Positions 20,533 to 28,804 of a DNA stretch of 64,000 nucleotides are shown in pieces (position 1 is the stretch's first letter; every line of letters begins with the position of its first letter). The position numbers and the translations under genes are program-made. The notes under the pieces are model-generated. The model was given only the letters and a program-made list of their open reading frames with translations. It had not been told where the DNA came from and searched no databases. The stretch comes from Citrobacter amalonaticus (GTDB lineage: Bacteria > Pseudomonadota > Gammaproteobacteria > Enterobacterales > Enterobacteriaceae), in the NCBI RefSeq assembly GCF_001559075.2, contig NZ_CP014015.2:620001-684000 (forward strand). Reading direction: 5' to 3'.

Positions 20533-21603
20533 TTAAGCCTGGCGCGCCGCCAACTGACCGTTCAAGTCTTTGTTAATTTCACGCAGTAACGCGTCCGTCA
20601 TTTCCCAACTGATGCAGGCATCGGTAACGGACACGCCGTACTTCATTTCGCTGCGCGGTTGCTCGGAGGACTGGTTGCCTTCGTGAATATTACTTTCAAT
20701 CATCAGGCCGATAATTGAGCGGTTGCCATCTTTAATTTGCGCAACCACCGACTCCGCCACGGCAGGCTGACGACGGTAATCTTTATTGGAGTTACCATGA
20801 CTGCAATCTACCATCAGTGACGGCCGCAGTCCCGCCTGCTCCATCTCTTTTTCGCACTGGGCGACATCCGCCGGGCTGTAGTTAGGCGCTTTGCCGCCGC
20901 GCAGGATCACATGCCCGTCCGGGTTCCCCTGGGTTTGCAACAGCGCAACCTGACCCGCCTGGTTAATACCGACAAAACGGTGCGATTGCGCCGCCGCGCG
21001 CATGGCGTTGATCGCCGTCGCCAGGCTGCCGTCAGTGCCGTTTTTGAAGCCCACCGGCATCGACAGACCCGATGCCATTTCACGGTGCGTTTGCGATTCC
21101 GTGGTACGCGCGCCAATCGCAGACCAGCTAAACAGATCGCCCAGGTACTGCGGGCTGTTCGGATCCAGCGCTTCCGTCGCCAGTGGCAGTCCCATGTTGA
21201 CCAGTTCAAGCAGCAGCTGACGCGCAATTTTCAGACCGGCTTCAACGTCAAAGGAGCCATCCATATGAGGATCGTTAATTAACCCTTTCCAGCCAACGGT
21301 GGTACGGGGTTTTTCAAAATAGACGCGCATCACCAGATAGAGGCTATCGCTGACCTCTGCGGCAAGGGCTTTAAATCGACGAGCATATTCCAGGGCCGTT
21401 TCAGGATCGTGAATGGAGCACGGACCACACACCACTAACAGACGCGGATCGCGACCGGCAATGATGTCAGAAATGGTTTTGCGCGACTGGGCGATTTGCG
21501 CCTCTTGCGCCAGGCTCAGCGGGAATTCCGCTTTAAGTTGTTCCGGGGTCATCAGAACCTGTTCGTCGGTAATATGTACGTTGTTCAGCGCGTCTTTTTG
21601 CAT
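20533..21603 (-). CDS. aroF: AroF, tyrosine-sensitive DAHP synthase
   Basis: A 356-residue class I 3-deoxy-D-arabino-heptulosonate 7-phosphate synthase: phosphoenolpyruvate plus erythrose 4-phosphate, the first step of the shikimate pathway. Motifs: VVCGPCSIHD with the metal-ligand Cys, RVYFEKPRTTVGWKGLIND, GARTTESQTHREMASGLS and VDCSHGNS. The start MQKDALNNVHITDEQVLMTP and its grouping with tyrA identify the Tyr-sensitive isozyme rather than AroG or AroH. TyrR boxes lie upstream. Confidence 0.98.
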   Translation of the reverse strand: MQKDALNNVHITDEQVLMTPEQLKAEFPLSLAQEAQIAQSRKTISDIIAGRDPRLLVVCGPCSIHDPETALEYARRFKALAAEVSDSLYLVMRVYFEKPRTTVGWKGLINDPHMDGSFDVEAGLKIARQLLLELVNMGLPLATEALDPNSPQYLGDLFSWSAIGARTTESQTHREMASGLSMPVGFKNGTDGSLATAINAMRAAAQSHRFVGINQAGQVALLQTQGNPDGHVILRGGKAPNYSPADVAQCEKEMEQAGLRPSLMVDCSHGNSNKDYRRQPAVAESVVAQIKDGNRSIIGLMIESNIHEGNQSSEQPRSEMKYGVSVTDACISWEMTDALLREINKDLNGQLAARQA

Positions 21604-21673
21604 GATGGCGATCCTGTTTTAGCTCGTTTGCGATAGTTTTCCTCAGTGAGGATGACGTAACGATAACACAACG

Positions 21674-21714
21674 AGTAAAGATATCAATCCAAAATACGTA
21701 AACATTACGTTACA
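21674..21714 (-). promoter_or_regulatory. TyrR boxes upstream of aroF
   Basis: On the minus strand TGTAACGTAATGTTTACG (21714-21697) fits the TyrR consensus TGTAAAN6TTTACA with mismatches. A weaker copy, TGGATTGATATCTTTACT (21691-21674), lies five bases on. TyrR with tyrosine represses aroF-tyrA in E. coli through several boxes. The exact promoter hexamers are not clear to me. Confidence 0.65.
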
Positions 21715-21817
21715 ACAGCGATATTTGTTCGATTAAAAGCCTAATTAATTGTACATAATAATTTACAGATGGATATTGCACGATCCGCTATGCTTTGAAA
21801 AAACAGGAGAACGAGCA

Positions 21818-22192
21818 ATGTCGAGAAGAGTCAGTATCGCAGTCATTTTTCTGCTCAGTGGCTGCCAGATCGATCCCTATACCCACGCGCCAACATGGAC
21901 CAGCACCAACTGGTATGACGCCGGTATCGAAGATGCCATTTCCGGCGTTGCGGTTAAAGATAATGAAACGCTGGCCGATAGCTTTAACGACCCGGAGGTG
22001 GATCGTCCGCAATACCTCAAAGGTTACGCAGAAGGTCAACGTAAAACCTGTCAGCAAAATTTTGCCTATGCCAGAGGCGTAACGGGGAAAACCTTCCCTG
22101 CCAGTTGCGATACCGTAGAAAATGCCAGCCAGTTGCGTGAAGCATGGCAACAAGGTGCCGATGAAAATGCTGGCTCAATACGTCTGAATTAA
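21818..22192 (+). CDS. yfiL: YfiL, putative lipoprotein (DUF2799 type)
   Basis: A 124-residue protein with a short signal peptide ending in the lipobox LLSGC (Cys at residue 16). The mature part carries KDNETLADSFNDPEVDR and YLKGYAEGQRKTC, which resemble the E. coli YfiL/DUF2799 family. Function is not established. It precedes the yfiR-dgcN-yfiB genes on the same strand, but a gap of 140 bases leaves room for a separate promoter. The open frame runs 23 codons upstream; I chose the ATG at 21818 because AGGAGA lies just before it and it makes a proper signal peptide. Confidence 0.82.
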   Translation: MSRRVSIAVIFLLSGCQIDPYTHAPTWTSTNWYDAGIEDAISGVAVKDNETLADSFNDPEVDRPQYLKGYAEGQRKTCQQNFAYARGVTGKTFPASCDTVENASQLREAWQQGADENAGSIRLN

Positions 22193-22332
22193 TATTTAGT
22201 CAGATTTAGCTTAAGACACATACGTTAATCTACAAGGTATAATGACGCTCCGCAAAAATAATGTTATTTTGCTTTAAACAAAACATGGATGTATTTTGAT
22301 GACTGATAAAAGATGCTGGTGAGGAAATCGTT

Positions 22333-22851
22333 ATGTTCGCTTCTCACCGACGCCTGATGCTGTTAATGCTCTTACTGGCAGGATCGCCAGTTTTTGCGAA
22401 TGACATCCCTGATACAGCGAAGAACGTTCGCACCATGGTCTCTGGCATTGTCAGCTATACGCGCTGGCCTGCCCTCTCAGGGCCGCCCAGACTGTGTATT
22501 TTCTCGTCTTCCCGGTTCGCCAACGTACTGGGAGACAGCAGTGATACGTCGCTGCCTTATCAACCCGTCATTATTAACACCGAACAAGAAGCATTAACTG
22601 CACGTTGTGATGGTGTTTATTTCGGCAGTGAATCTCCCACTGCTCAGGTTGAATTAACAAATAAATATCCGTCTAAGGCGTTGTTATTAATTGCAGAACA
22701 GAATGCCGAATGCATTATTGGTAGCGCCTTTTGCCTGATTATTAACAATAATGATGTCAGATTCGCCGTTAATCTGGATTCCTTGTCACACAGTGGCGTA
22801 AGAGTCAATCCGGATGTATTGATGCTCGCACGGAATAAAAAAAATGGATAA
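22333..22851 (+). CDS. yfiR: YfiR, periplasmic inhibitor of the diguanylate cyclase DgcN
   Basis: A 172-residue periplasmic protein with a signal peptide cut near FAND. The DUF4154 (YfiR) body contains the family stretch MVSGIVSYTRWPALSGPP and four cysteines (RLCIF, ARCDGV, AECIIGSAFCLI) that could form redox-sensitive disulfides, as known for the Pseudomonas homologue. In that system YfiR represses the cyclase YfiN/DgcN until the lipoprotein YfiB sequesters it. Its stop overlaps the dgcN start by eight bases, so the two are translationally coupled. Confidence 0.93.
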   Translation: MFASHRRLMLLMLLLAGSPVFANDIPDTAKNVRTMVSGIVSYTRWPALSGPPRLCIFSSSRFANVLGDSSDTSLPYQPVIINTEQEALTARCDGVYFGSESPTAQVELTNKYPSKALLLIAEQNAECIIGSAFCLIINNNDVRFAVNLDSLSHSGVRVNPDVLMLARNKKNG

Positions 22852-24067
22852 GGATCTTTCCCCTACCCCCCGTCCCACATTTAAGCGAGCGTTGCGACGC
22901 ATCAACATCACCAGCGTGATCGTGACCATGACGCTGATCTGGCTGCTGCTATGTGCGGCCTCGGTACTGACGTTAAAACAGTATGCGCAAAGGAACCTCG
23001 AGCTCACGGCGGCGACAATGACTCACAGCCTGGAAGCTGCGCTGGTATTCACCGACGATGCCGCCGCCGCAGAAACGCTGGCCGCGCTCGGCCAACAGGG
23101 ACAATTTTCCGCCGCTGAAGTGCGTGACAACAATCAGAATGTCATTGCCTCCTGGCGCTACAACGCGCATGAGAACGACGATAAGCTGGGGGATTTTATT
23201 AGTCACTGGCTCTTTCCCTTACCCGTCGCTCAGCCCGTCTGGCACAGCGGTGAGATTATCGGTGAAGTTCGACTTACCGCACGCGATAGCTTAATCAGCC
23301 ACTTCATCTGGCTTTCTCTGGCGGTACTTACCGGGTCGATTCTGCTGGCCTCCGGTATTGCCATTTTGCTGACGCGTCATCTGCATCGTGGCGTGGTTGA
23401 GGCGCTGCAAAATATCACCGAGGTGGTGCACGATGTGCGTACCAACCGTAATTTCTCCCGCCGCGTCTCTGAAGAACGGATTGAAGAGTTCCACAATTTT
23501 GCCCAGGACTTCAACAGCCTGCTGGATGAAATGGAAGAGTGGCAGCTGCGTTTGCAGGCCAAAAATGCACAATTACTGCGAACGGCGTTGCACGATCCGC
23601 TGACCGGGCTGGCAAACCGGGCGGCTTTCCGTAGCAGCATCAGCGCGCTGATGAACGACAATTCCGCTCGTAGCAGCTCAGCGCTCCTGTTTCTTGATGG
23701 CGATAACTTCAAATTCGTGAATGACACCTGGGGACATGCCGCAGGCGATCGCGTGCTGATTGAAGTCGCCAGACGGCTGGCTGAATTTGGCGGCAACCGC
23801 CATATCCCTTATCGCCTCGGCGGGGATGAGTTTGCCGTCGTACTTTACGGCGTCCATTCAGACTATGAAGTCCAGCGAATCAGCGCCGCGCTGTCACAAG
23901 AGTTTAATCGTCCTTTTGACCTGCATAACGGGCATTTAGTCAGTATGACGCTGAGTATTGGTTACGCTCTGACCTGGGAGCACGCTTCCGCCGAGAAATT
24001 ACAAGAACTGGCCGATCGCAATATGTATCAGGCTAAACATCAGCGCACAGAGCGCTCGATTAAATAA
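22844..24067 (+). CDS. dgcN: DgcN (YfiN), membrane diguanylate cyclase
   Basis: A 407-residue inner-membrane enzyme that makes cyclic di-GMP from two GTP. Layout: an N-terminal membrane helix (near 20-42), a periplasmic sensor domain (CHASE8/PAS-like), a second helix near 150-175, a HAMP segment, and a GGDEF domain with the intact signature RLGGDEFAVV. No RxxD inhibitory site is present at the usual position upstream of GGDEF, so product inhibition by that route is unlikely. In E. coli it also halts division in response to envelope stress. It lies between its inhibitor yfiR and yfiB. Confidence 0.95.
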   Translation: MDKDLSPTPRPTFKRALRRINITSVIVTMTLIWLLLCAASVLTLKQYAQRNLELTAATMTHSLEAALVFTDDAAAAETLAALGQQGQFSAAEVRDNNQNVIASWRYNAHENDDKLGDFISHWLFPLPVAQPVWHSGEIIGEVRLTARDSLISHFIWLSLAVLTGSILLASGIAILLTRHLHRGVVEALQNITEVVHDVRTNRNFSRRVSEERIEEFHNFAQDFNSLLDEMEEWQLRLQAKNAQLLRTALHDPLTGLANRAAFRSSISALMNDNSARSSSALLFLDGDNFKFVNDTWGHAAGDRVLIEVARRLAEFGGNRHIPYRLGGDEFAVVLYGVHSDYEVQRISAALSQEFNRPFDLHNGHLVSMTLSIGYALTWEHASAEKLQELADRNMYQAKHQRTERSIK

Positions 24068-24082
24068 AAAAGGAATGCACAC

Positions 24083-24565
24083 ATGCTTAAGCGTCTTTTA
24101 TCTCCACTCATTCTTGTCACGCTACTGCTGGCAGGCTGTCAGGCTCCACAGGGCAAATTCACGCCTGAGCAGGTAGCGGCCATGCAGTCGTACGGATTTA
24201 CTGAATCCGCGGGAGACTGGTCCCTGGGGCTTTCCGACACCATCCTGTTTGATAAGAATGACTACACGCTGCGTGCGGAAAGCCAACAGCAGATCCAGTC
24301 GATGGCCGCTCGTCTGGCCTCAGTGGGTCTGAATCATGCGCGTATGGATGGGCATACCGATAACTACGGCGAGGACAGCTACAATGAGGCGTTATCACTC
24401 AAACGCGCCAATGTTGTGGCGGACGCGTGGTCAGAAGGCGCGAAGATTCCGCGCACCAATCTGACCACTCAGGGATTAGGGAAGAAGTACCCGATCGCCA
24501 GCAACCAGTCGGCGAAAGGTCGCGCTGAAAACCGCCGTGTCGCCGTGGTCATCAGCACGCCTTAA
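24083..24565 (+). CDS. yfiB: YfiB, OmpA-like outer-membrane lipoprotein
   Basis: A 160-residue lipoprotein with the lipobox LLAGC (Cys near residue 19) and a C-terminal OmpA-like peptidoglycan-binding domain: DGHTDNYGEDSYNEALSLKR and GRAENRRVAVVI. In the YfiBNR system of Pseudomonas it binds YfiR at the outer membrane and so frees the cyclase. It starts 15 bases after dgcN. It ends three bases from the convergent PepSY gene, with no clear terminator between. Confidence 0.94.
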   Translation: MLKRLLSPLILVTLLLAGCQAPQGKFTPEQVAAMQSYGFTESAGDWSLGLSDTILFDKNDYTLRAESQQQIQSMAARLASVGLNHARMDGHTDNYGEDSYNEALSLKRANVVADAWSEGAKIPRTNLTTQGLGKKYPIASNQSAKGRAENRRVAVVISTP

Positions 24566-24568
24566 ACC

Positions 24569-25927
24569 TCAGTCGGCTGACTGCGCGATTACCGCTCGTG
24601 ACGCGTAAACCCAGCGCAGCCAGTCGACCAGCATAAACAGCAGCAGACTTCCCCCCAGCACCGGCATTGCCAGTCCGAGCACAATCGCCAGCAACCCGAC
24701 ACCCACACGCCCCCAAACGCTCAGCATGAGCCAGCTTTGAACCAGCGTCTGCGCCGGACTGGCTGATGGGCTAGCAGGGCGGCGAATCCACCACAGCCGA
24801 TAGCCAATCACGATCATCAGGCAAAGGCCGACGCCAAAACCGATCAGCAGTAATTGATTCGGCAATCCCAGCAGAATACCCATATGAAAATCGACGCCCC
24901 AACGCGTCAGCTTCGCCATCAGCGGGAAGTCGGCAAACCGGGTGTGGTCGGTCACCTGCAGCGTCGTCGGGTCAACGGCAACGGCATCAACCTGCGTAGG
25001 CCAGCGGCGATCGATTTCCGTTACCGTCCAGCCGTGCTGCGCATCCTTCGGCGGGCGAATTTCCAGCCGGAGCGCATTGAGCCCCGCCGCCTGCGCGGTC
25101 TGTAATACGGTATCGAGCTGACGAATATTCACATGCGTCGCAGACATCACCATCCCGCCATGATGATCTGCATGCTCATCATGAGGTTGTTGAGGTCCAT
25201 GAAGTTGAGCGTTAAGCTGTGGCGTCAGCCAGCCAAACGCCGCGCGCATTTTATCCACGTTGCCGCCTGCCCACTGCGACCAGGTCAGACCGGTAGCGGA
25301 AAACAGCAGCATTCCGACAAACAGCAGCCACCCCAGCGTAACGTGCAAGCGCCGGTGGTTCTGTACCGAATTGTTCAACCGGCGCCGGGGTCGCGTTACT
25401 GACCAGAGCGTAATACCGCCCAGCGCCGCCACCCACATCCAGGATGCCGCCAGTTCACTGTAGAGACGCCCGACCTCCCCCAACAGTAGGGAACGGTGGG
25501 CATAATCAATCCACTGCCGCAGCGGCAGGATACCGCTGGTGCCGTACACCGGCATGTCGCCTTTAACGGCCAGGGTCACTGGATCGATAAAAATGGCCCG
25601 ATGTTCAGAGGCCGCCAGCGCAGGGTCAGTAAACATGACGCGCGTTGTATCACCCGGTTCCAGTCCGGGTCGGACGGCGTGCAGGCGCAGGTGCCCACCG
25701 GTCACCTGCTGCGCGATCGCAACCTGCGCCGCCAGCGATTGCGGCTCTCCCTGCGTCGTCGCGTTAAGTGCCTGAGCGTAAATGGCCTCTTCCAGCTGCG
25801 GCGTCGCCACATATAGCGTGCCGGTCAGTGCGGCAACAAAGATAAATGGCCCGACAAACAGACCGATATAGAAATGAAGGCGTCGCAGCAGGGTTATCCA
25901 TGCCGCGCGCGGTGTGCAGGTCGTCAT
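24569..25927 (-). CDS. PepSY-associated transmembrane protein, putative metal/iron-uptake-linked
   Basis: A 452-residue membrane protein. It has the PepSY_TM pattern: an N-terminal helix after LLRRLHFYIGLFVGPFIFV, a large periplasmic part with PepSY-like segments, a second pair of helices near 185-240, and a C-terminal membrane pair. A His/Asp-rich loop (PQQPHDEHADHHGGMVMS) stands out. Relatives are linked to siderophore or iron reduction, but the substrate is unknown. I chose ATG 25927 because GAGGAAAA precedes it; the open frame reaches 25975 without a good ribosome site. The following gene pair has no counterpart between yfiB and rplS in E. coli K-12 as I recall it. Confidence 0.8.
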   Translation of the reverse strand: MTTCTPRAAWITLLRRLHFYIGLFVGPFIFVAALTGTLYVATPQLEEAIYAQALNATTQGEPQSLAAQVAIAQQVTGGHLRLHAVRPGLEPGDTTRVMFTDPALAASEHRAIFIDPVTLAVKGDMPVYGTSGILPLRQWIDYAHRSLLLGEVGRLYSELAASWMWVAALGGITLWSVTRPRRRLNNSVQNHRRLHVTLGWLLFVGMLLFSATGLTWSQWAGGNVDKMRAAFGWLTPQLNAQLHGPQQPHDEHADHHGGMVMSATHVNIRQLDTVLQTAQAAGLNALRLEIRPPKDAQHGWTVTEIDRRWPTQVDAVAVDPTTLQVTDHTRFADFPLMAKLTRWGVDFHMGILLGLPNQLLLIGFGVGLCLMIVIGYRLWWIRRPASPSASPAQTLVQSWLMLSVWGRVGVGLLAIVLGLAMPVLGGSLLLFMLVDWLRWVYASRAVIAQSAD

Positions 25928-25983
25928 ACTTTTCCTCAGAAAAAGCAAAAGAGTGTCGTGACGCTTATGCGTCAATCTTATTT

Positions 25984-26400
25984 TCAGAAACAGGAAAGTG
26001 AGGACCTGCGCGGCGGCGCGCGCGTATCAGGATACAGCCAGGGGAAGAAATACCAGTGTTTTACCGTCGGACGAGTGGGTTGACATTGCACTCTGAGCAG
26101 AACGCCGCAGAGCAGAATCATCATCGCCAGGATAAGCCCTGGAACATGAGCCAGTAACACACAATAGCCACAGGCTTCGCCGTGATCGACAGGCATCGGG
26201 ACGGAAGGAGAATCACTGTGATGCCCGGTATGCGTCGCCATCGAACTCATCTCATGATGCATACCCGGCATCGTGCTCATCGGGTCTTTTTGCAGTGCAA
26301 CGGAGATTAGCGGGGCAATGACAATCAGCAGGATCGCAAACAACGCGAGACATGCCGCGTGCCGCTGAAAACCTGACTGACGAAATTTACCGTTATTCAC
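25984..26400 (-). CDS. DUF2946-like membrane protein, His/Met-rich
   Basis: A 138-residue protein. It has a membrane helix near residues 17-37, a periplasmic loop rich in Met and His (MSTMPGMHHEMSSMATHTGHH) with a CGYC pair, a second helix near 83-103 and a basic tail. The HHGEACGYC-like segment (DHGEACGYCVLL) is the hallmark I know for DUF2946. The loop looks suited to copper or another soft metal, which is an inference. The start is GTG at 26400 with a good GGGAGGG ribosome site. It lies 56 bases before the PepSY gene, so the two probably form one operon. Confidence 0.75.
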   Translation of the reverse strand: MNNGKFRQSGFQRHAACLALFAILLIVIAPLISVALQKDPMSTMPGMHHEMSSMATHTGHHSDSPSVPMPVDHGEACGYCVLLAHVPGLILAMMILLCGVLLRVQCQPTRPTVKHWYFFPWLYPDTRAPPRRSSLSCF

Positions 26401-26476
26401 TGTCCCTCCCGCAGAGAACGCGGGACATTGTAAATGATTTATGAACTGAAGGTTAACATTGTGAATGTTACGGAGA

Positions 26477-26511
26477 TAAAAAAAGGGCCAGCCAACTGGC
26501 CAGCCCTTCTA
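26477..26511 (-). terminator. Terminator of the rpsP-rimM-trmD-rplS operon
   Basis: On the minus strand GGGCTGGCC, loop AGTT, GGCTGGCCC (with two G-U pairs), then TTTTTTT, about 25 bases after the rplS stop. Confidence 0.88.
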
Positions 26512-26535
26512 ACAGGATGTCGCCTGAGCGATATC

Positions 26536-26883
26536 TTAGTTAAGACGCTCTTTGATACGAGCAGCCTTACCAGTACGCTCACGCAGGTAGTACAGTTTAG
26601 CTTTACGAACGGCACCACGACGTTTAACAGCAATGCTGTCAACAACCGGAGAGTGAGTCTGGAAGACACGCTCAACGCCTTCGCCGTTGGAAATTTTACG
26701 AACAGTGAATGCAGAGTGCAGACCGCGGTTACGAATAGCGATAACCACGCCCTCGAATGCCTGCAGACGTTTTTTGGAACCTTCAACAACCCATACTTTC
26801 ACTTCCACGGTATCACCCGGACGGAAGGAAGGTACGTCCTGCTTCATCTGCTCTTGTTCAAGTTGCTTAATAATGTTGCTCAT
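26536..26883 (-). CDS. rplS: Ribosomal protein bL19
   Basis: A 115-residue 50S protein at the 30S-50S interface, the same length as E. coli L19. Motifs: IIKQLEQEQMKQDVPSFRPG at the start and KLYYLRERTGKAARIKERL at the end. It is the last gene of the rpsP-rimM-trmD-rplS operon, 40 bases after trmD. Confidence 0.98.
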   Translation of the reverse strand: MSNIIKQLEQEQMKQDVPSFRPGDTVEVKVWVVEGSKKRLQAFEGVVIAIRNRGLHSAFTVRKISNGEGVERVFQTHSPVVDSIAVKRRGAVRKAKLYYLRERTGKAARIKERLN

Positions 26884-26923
26884 AATTTAATCTCTTATCC
26901 TGGGTAAACTGATAATCGGGGGC

Positions 26924-27691
26924 TTACGCCATCCCATCATGTTTATGTTGCTGTTGTGCGTGTTCCGTTTTGAACTCCGCCAGCAACCTTGCTTGCTCTT
27001 CAGTCAGAGCCAGGTTTTCCAGAAGTTCAGGTCTTCTAAGCCAGGTGCGGCCCAGCGACTGTTTCAAGCGCCAGCGACGTATCTCAGCATGGTTTCCTGA
27101 CAGTAACACTGCCGGGACGTCCATCTCTTCTAACACTTCAGGTCGGGTATAGTGCGGGCAGTCCAGCAATCCATCCGCAAAGGAATCTTCCGTTGCCGAT
27201 GCCTCATGACCCAGAACCCCCGGAATAAACCGGGAAACGGAGTCAATCAGTACCATTGCCGGTAACTCTCCACCGCTGAGAACGTAATCGCCGATTGACC
27301 ATTCTTCGTCAATTTCGGTTTGGATCACGCGCTCATCTATGCCTTCGTAGCGACCACAGACCAGAATCAGCTTTTGATTCGTGGCCAGTTCGCTGACGCC
27401 TGCTTGATCAAGCTTGCGTCCCTGAGGTGACAGATAAATCACCTTAGCGCCTTCACCCGCCGCACTTTTTGCTGCATGAATGGCATCCCGTAAGGGTTGT
27501 ACCATCATTAACATCCCCGGTCCGCCGCCGTAAGGACGATCGTCCACGGTACGGTGCCGGTCATGCGTGAAGTCACGAGGACTCCAGCTCTGGATGTTCA
27601 GCAGGCCATTTTTAACAGCCCGGCCAGTTACCCCGTAATCGGTAATTGCACGAAACATTTCTGGAAACAGGCTAACGATACCTATAAACAC
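26924..27691 (-). CDS. trmD: TrmD, tRNA (guanine-37-N1)-methyltransferase
   Basis: A 255-residue SPOUT methyltransferase that makes m1G37 in tRNAs reading CNN/CGG-type codons and so prevents +1 frameshifting. Visible are the trefoil-knot motifs LVCGRYEGIDERVI and IGDYVLSGGELPAM, and YGGGPGMLMM. The start codon is GTG at 27691 (GTGTTTATAGG), giving MFIGIVSLFPEMF; the E. coli protein has Trp at position 2. Part of the rpsP operon. Confidence 0.97.
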   Translation of the reverse strand: MFIGIVSLFPEMFRAITDYGVTGRAVKNGLLNIQSWSPRDFTHDRHRTVDDRPYGGGPGMLMMVQPLRDAIHAAKSAAGEGAKVIYLSPQGRKLDQAGVSELATNQKLILVCGRYEGIDERVIQTEIDEEWSIGDYVLSGGELPAMVLIDSVSRFIPGVLGHEASATEDSFADGLLDCPHYTRPEVLEEMDVPAVLLSGNHAEIRRWRLKQSLGRTWLRRPELLENLALTEEQARLLAEFKTEHAQQQHKHDGMA

Positions 27692-27735
27692 AAGCCAATC
27701 CCCATCACGCCGTCATTTACCGCTTATCCGGTGGT

Positions 27736-28284
27736 TTAAAAACCAGGATCCCAATCTACTTCGATAGTCCGCGTAGTGAGATCGACTTTCTTGATAACCT
27801 GCCCATCGAGGAACGGCACGAGGCGCTCCTTGATACCAAACGCATCTTTCAGGTTTGCCTTAATGACGATGACGTCATTCGATCCGGTTTCCATCATGTC
27901 GACGACGTTACCGAGATCGTAGCCTTCAGTGGTCACTACCTGGCAGCCCATCAGGTCTTTCCAGTAGTAGTCACCCTCTTCCAGTTTTGGCAGTTGCGTA
28001 GAATCCACGACAATTTCGCAATTGGTCAACAGATTCGCAGCATCCCGATCTTCAACGCCTTTCAGCTTGATGATCAGATCCTGATTGTGGTGCTTCCAGC
28101 TTTCCAGCTGTACTTGCTGCCACTGACCCGCCTTCTGGATAAACCAGGGCTGATAGTCAAAAATGCTTTCGGCGTCTTCAGTGGAAGAAAACACTCTGAG
28201 CCAACCACGAATACCGTAAGACGATCCCATTTTCCCTAAGACAATCGGGTCCACGGGTGCTTGCGCAGTGAGTTGCTTGCTCAT
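27736..28284 (-). CDS. rimM: RimM, 16S rRNA processing / 30S maturation factor
   Basis: A 182-residue protein that helps mature the 30S head with S19. It has an N-terminal RimM barrel (VLGKMGSSYGIRGWLRVFSS) and a C-terminal PRC barrel (YYWKDLMGCQVVT). I chose the ATG at 28284, which gives the E. coli start MSKQLTAQAP; the open frame includes three earlier codons (MVM). The gap to rpsP is 18 bases. Confidence 0.97.
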   Translation of the reverse strand: MSKQLTAQAPVDPIVLGKMGSSYGIRGWLRVFSSTEDAESIFDYQPWFIQKAGQWQQVQLESWKHHNQDLIIKLKGVEDRDAANLLTNCEIVVDSTQLPKLEEGDYYWKDLMGCQVVTTEGYDLGNVVDMMETGSNDVIVIKANLKDAFGIKERLVPFLDGQVIKKVDLTTRTIEVDWDPGF

Positions 28285-28302
28285 CATGACCACCGTGACA
28301 GA

Positions 28303-28551
28303 TTAAGCTGCTTTGCTTACTTCTTTGATCAGCGTAGCTACGCGATCAGAAATGGTCGCGCCCTGGCCAACCCAGTGAGCGATGCGATCCAGATCCAGGC
28401 GAGTGCCTTCTTCTTTTTCGCTAGCGATTGGGTTAAAGAAGCCAACGCGCTCAATGAAGCGACCGTTACGTGCGTTACGGCTGTCAGTAACAACAACCTG
28501 GTAGAACGGACGCTTTTTAGCGCCGTGACGAGCTAAACGAATAGTTACCAT
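28303..28551 (-). CDS. rpsP: Ribosomal protein bS16
   Basis: An 82-residue 30S assembly protein, the same length as E. coli S16: MVTIRLARHGAKKRPFYQVV. The ribosome site AGAGGATG lies just before ATG 28551. The open frame begins 20 codons earlier, but those codons cover the leader hairpin and are not expected to be translated. First gene of the four-gene operon. Confidence 0.98.
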   Translation of the reverse strand: MVTIRLARHGAKKRPFYQVVVTDSRNARNGRFIERVGFFNPIASEKEEGTRLDLDRIAHWVGQGATISDRVATLIKEVSKAA

Positions 28552-28570
28552 AACATCCTCTTGTGTGAAT

Positions 28571-28602
28571 AAAACAACCGGGCCCCATCGAGGAACGGAG
28601 CC
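28571..28602 (-). promoter_or_regulatory. Leader hairpin upstream of rpsP
   Basis: On the minus strand CCGGGCTCC...GGGGCCCGG followed by TTGTTTT lies between the rpsP promoter and its ribosome site. It looks terminator-like and could attenuate transcription or end readthrough from ffh. Its role is not known to me. Confidence 0.55.
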
Positions 28603-28626
28603 CGGTGTCATATTAAAAGCCCGAAA

Positions 28627-28654
28627 ATTTTACTGATTTTTGGGGAAATTGCAA
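28627..28654 (-). promoter_or_regulatory. Candidate rpsP operon promoter
   Basis: On the minus strand TTGCAA, a 16-base spacer, TAAAAT, followed by a GC-rich TTTCGGGC discriminator typical of stringent ribosomal promoters. It lies about 75 bases before rpsP. Confidence 0.6.
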
Positions 28655-28692
28655 TCAGCAGTTAATAACTCTGCGGCAAAAGGCCGTCGGCG

Positions 28693-28790
28693 GTGCAGTC
28701 AGTTCGGTGCCGGCGTGCGCACAGCCACCGGAGCGTACACGTAGTACGTGAGGATGGCGAGCACACCCCGGTGCCGAAATGGCAAATGAG
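28693..28790. repeat. Imperfect palindromic repeat element between ffh and rpsP
   Basis: A GC-rich, imperfectly palindromic stretch with a central CGTAC-ACGTA-GTACG and outer arms of the type CCACCGGAG / TGAGGATGG, plus repeated GGTGCCGG blocks. It resembles dispersed enterobacterial intergenic palindromes seen downstream of genes, but I cannot assign it to a named family. It may also serve as the ffh terminator region. Confidence 0.5.
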
Positions 28791-28804
28791 CCAGGCCTTA
28801 AAGA

